Shown here: positions 53,298-53,336 of the stretch, one piece after another
Numbering within the stretch: the stretch's first letter is position 1
How the letters are laid out: each line of letters opens with the position of its first letter
NCBI GenBank assembly: GCA_028724245.1
Contig: JAQYDI010000003.1
Coordinates: 1-53,336 of the forward strand
DNA length: 53,336 nt
Source of the DNA: Lachnospiraceae bacterium
GTDB lineage: Bacteria; Bacillota; Clostridia; Lachnospirales; Lachnospiraceae
Reading direction: 5' to 3'
The notes under the pieces: model-generated
Database searches by the model: none
Seen by the model: the letters and a program-made list of their open reading frames with translations, nothing else
What the model was told of the DNA's origin: nothing
Translations under genes and position numbers: made by a program

Positions 53298-53336
53298 CAA
53301 ACTCATTATACAACGAAAAGAACCTGATTGGTAGAC

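Overview
The window reads as the chromosome of an anaerobic, low-to-mid GC Gram-positive bacterium of the class Clostridia, most likely a Lachnospiraceae-type gut organism. Reasons: Firmicutes-style 6S RNA, a CIRCE-controlled groESL, a glmS ribozyme, clostridial lipoprotein signals, AGGAGG ribosome sites, many near-consensus TTGACA-17-TATAAT promoters, MinD-ferredoxin/NifX genes of strict anaerobes, and a cysteine-rich KTR gene typical of Firmicutes mobile DNA.

Layout. 1-6.4 kb is housekeeping: the start of a radical SAM gene (minus), a 6S RNA gene, a SpoIID/LytB-domain protein, NADP isocitrate dehydrogenase and groES-groEL. 6.5-16.8 kb is one long operon for peptide use: an M3 oligopeptidase followed by a complete Opp ABC importer, in which the binding protein, one permease and both ATPases are unusually large; a terminator hairpin in the leader suggests attenuation. 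16.8-19.7 kb (minus) holds a ribbon-helix-helix/coiled-coil protein with its own palindromic operator and a tyrosine recombinase, probably the remains of a mobile element. 19.8-25.4 kb has a DUF1538 membrane protein with a tandem PII-like regulator, an esterase, a frameshifted small gene, an autoregulated TetR protein, a flavodoxin-like protein and a small membrane protein.

25.5-35.1 kb is the most interesting part. A minus-strand operon (MoeA-like protein, NifH-like Fe protein, two nitrogenase-component-1-like proteins) faces a plus-strand operon (SAM methyltransferase, FecCD-type permease, ATPase, binding lipoprotein, THEP1-like NTPase). The plus-strand operon starts with a structured leader that resembles a molybdenum/tungsten-cofactor riboswitch and ends in an intrinsic terminator just before the first gene. 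I read this as an uncharacterised nitrogenase-like system tied to molybdenum or tungsten.

35.1-45 kb holds a MATE exporter whose leader carries a terminator and an overlapping small ORF, a phosphohexomutase, a four-gene NifX/MinD-ferredoxin operon behind twin TGACATATGTCA palindromes, glmS with its self-cleaving ribozyme, and an ATP-grasp enzyme. 45-53.3 kb is a patchwork accessory region. A MerR-type promoter and the first codons of an ABC ATPase lie at 45.0-45.2 kb; the end of an ABC ATPase, its permease and a MerR regulator lie at 51.3-53.1 kb. Between them are two TetR genes with long palindromic operators, a KTR protein, an erythromycin-esterase-like protein, DUF3795 and DUF998 proteins and gene fragments. 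This looks like one MerR-controlled exporter operon split by about 6 kb of acquired DNA. No tRNA, rRNA or CRISPR array was seen.
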